In this document: positions 5,247 to 6,066 of the stretch, in pieces
Layout: the number at the start of each line of letters is the position of its first letter
How positions within the stretch are numbered: the first letter of the stretch is position 1
Source: an uncultured Rhodospirillaceae bacterium
GTDB lineage: Bacteria > Pseudomonadota > Alphaproteobacteria > Rhodospirillales > UBA2165
DNA: 6,066 nt
NCBI GenBank assembly: GCA_913054205.1
Contig: CAJXJM010000167.1
Location: 1 to 6,066 of the forward strand
Reading direction: 5' to 3'
The notes under the pieces: model-generated
Told to the model about the DNA's origin: nothing
What the model saw: only the letters and a program-made list of their open reading frames with translations
Databases searched by the model: none
Translations under genes and position numbers: made by a program

Positions 5247-6066
5247 TGAAGATAGATAAATTCTGGATATCGGTCATTGTCATCCTCATCGCCGGTTTTG
5301 CTTTTACCAAAATCGCCGACAATGAGTTTTATTTCTTTACCACCTACGTCGTCCTGCAAGGCCTGGTGATGGCGGTGGCGTGGAATATTCTGGGCGGTTT
5401 CACCGGCTACGTAAATTTTGGCAGCGCCGGGTTTTTCGCTGTTGGCGTCTATACGACAGTCGCCTTAAACAAGGCGTTCGCGCTGCCGTTACCGATTTTG
5501 ATTTTGGCCGCTGGCGTTATTTGCGGGCTTTTAGGTTTGGCGGCGGGGTACCTCACCCTTCGGCTAAAAGGCGTTTATTTCGCAATCGCTACCCTGGCCA
5601 CCGCGTTGGTATTCGAAACGATTATCTACAATTGGAAATATGTCGGCGGCGGTGCCGGCACCTACGTTCTTCCGCCTAAAGGCTCCTTTATTTTCGACAA
5701 TTACATCGAGCTTTTATTTATGCTGATGCTCGTCATTGCCGTTGCTGCGACGGCGATCTCGCGATATCTCAGCTCATCGCGTTTAGGACAGGGTTTAACA
5801 GCGGTCCGTGACGATGAGGTCGCCGCTGAATGTATGGGTGTTCCGACGCTCAAATTGAAATTGATTTCGACGACAACGATGGGCGCTCTGATGGGCATCG
5901 CTGGGGCACCCTTTCCATTTTTTGTGACCTTCGTCGATCCTGTTTCTGCCTTTGCATTGGTCATCGCCGTCAATGCCATCGCCATGCCGATGATTGGCGG
6001 CACGGCGGTTTGGTACGGCCCGGTGATTGGCGCGCTGCTTCTTGGCGTTGTCCAGGAAACAGCGAC
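5246..6066 (+). CDS. Branched-chain amino acid/amide-type ABC transporter permease, LivM-like (partial, C-terminus off the right edge)
   Basis: The first 273 residues of the second permease of the importer are present; family members usually have about 300-350, so a short tail is missing. Seen: N-terminal hydrophobic segment (8-20), WNILGGFTGYVNFGSAGFFAVGVYTT (46-71), the LivM hallmark, TLRLKGVYFAIATLA (104-118), coupling loop AVRDDEVAAECMGVP (186-200), and MIGGTAVWYGPVIGALLLG (249-267), matching the family's GG-x4-GP-x2-GA region. The ATG at 5246-5248 shares its A with the stop of the preceding permease, so the pair is co-translated. AGGG at 5238-5241 may serve as a ribosome binding site. 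It forms the membrane channel with the LivH-like partner. ATPase genes are expected downstream. I see no frameshift or stop in the visible part. Confidence 0.94.
   Translation, partial: MKIDKFWISVIVILIAGFAFTKIADNEFYFFTTYVVLQGLVMAVAWNILGGFTGYVNFGSAGFFAVGVYTTVALNKAFALPLPILILAAGVICGLLGLAAGYLTLRLKGVYFAIATLATALVFETIIYNWKYVGGGAGTYVLPPKGSFIFDNYIELLFMLMLVIAVAATAISRYLSSSRLGQGLTAVRDDEVAAECMGVPTLKLKLISTTTMGALMGIAGAPFPFFVTFVDPVSAFALVIAVNAIAMPMIGGTAVWYGPVIGALLLGVVQETA

Noticed and set aside
5380..6003. Frames at 5380-5679 (+) and 5701-6003 (-)
   Set aside because: Both are shadows of the LivM-like permease, which reads openly from 5246 to the edge with all family motifs.

Overview
The window looks like a piece of a proteobacterial chromosome, most likely an alphaproteobacterium. 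This is inferred from the mix of ABC (Leu/Ile/Val-type) and TRAP-type solute receptors, the protein style and the moderate GC content (roughly half, by eye). No rRNA, tRNA, insertion sequence, CRISPR array or phage gene was seen, so the species cannot be fixed from this sequence.

Layout, left to right. (1) 1-492, minus: N-terminal 164 residues of a beta-hydroxyacid dehydrogenase of the 3-hydroxyisobutyrate dehydrogenase type, cut by the left edge. (2) 493-886: non-coding, no convincing terminator or promoter. (3) 887-1807, minus: a complete TRAP-type (DctP-like) solute-binding protein with no signal peptide. (4) 1808-1917: short leader holding a 12-bp perfect palindrome. (5) 1918-2415, minus: an unrecognised small exported protein with six cysteines after the signal peptide. 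(6) 2416-2464: very short divergent intergenic region with an 8-bp perfect inverted repeat that overlaps the start codon of the minus-strand gene. (7) 2465-2863, plus: a RidA/YjgF-family protein lacking the family's catalytic arginine. (8) 2864-3047: leader with two consecutive inverted repeats. (9) 3048-4307, 4371-5246 and 5246-6066+, plus: receptor, first permease and second permease of a branched-chain amino acid/amide-type (HAAT) ABC importer. The second permease runs off the right edge, and the two ATPases (LivG/LivF type) would be expected just beyond it.

The plus-strand genes probably form one uptake unit: ridA-like, receptor, permease, permease. The receptor captures the solute in the periplasm, the two permeases form the channel, and the Rid protein may bind a small metabolite linked to the substrate. 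The substrate cannot be read from the sequence. The minus-strand genes may be a second unit (six-cysteine exported protein, then the DctP-like protein), with the dehydrogenase 394 bp further on behind its own strong ribosome binding site. The most unusual points are the DctP-like protein built without an export signal and without TRAP membrane partners in view, the orphan exported cysteine-rich protein, the Arg-less Rid protein, and the symmetrical DNA in three short intergenic regions.
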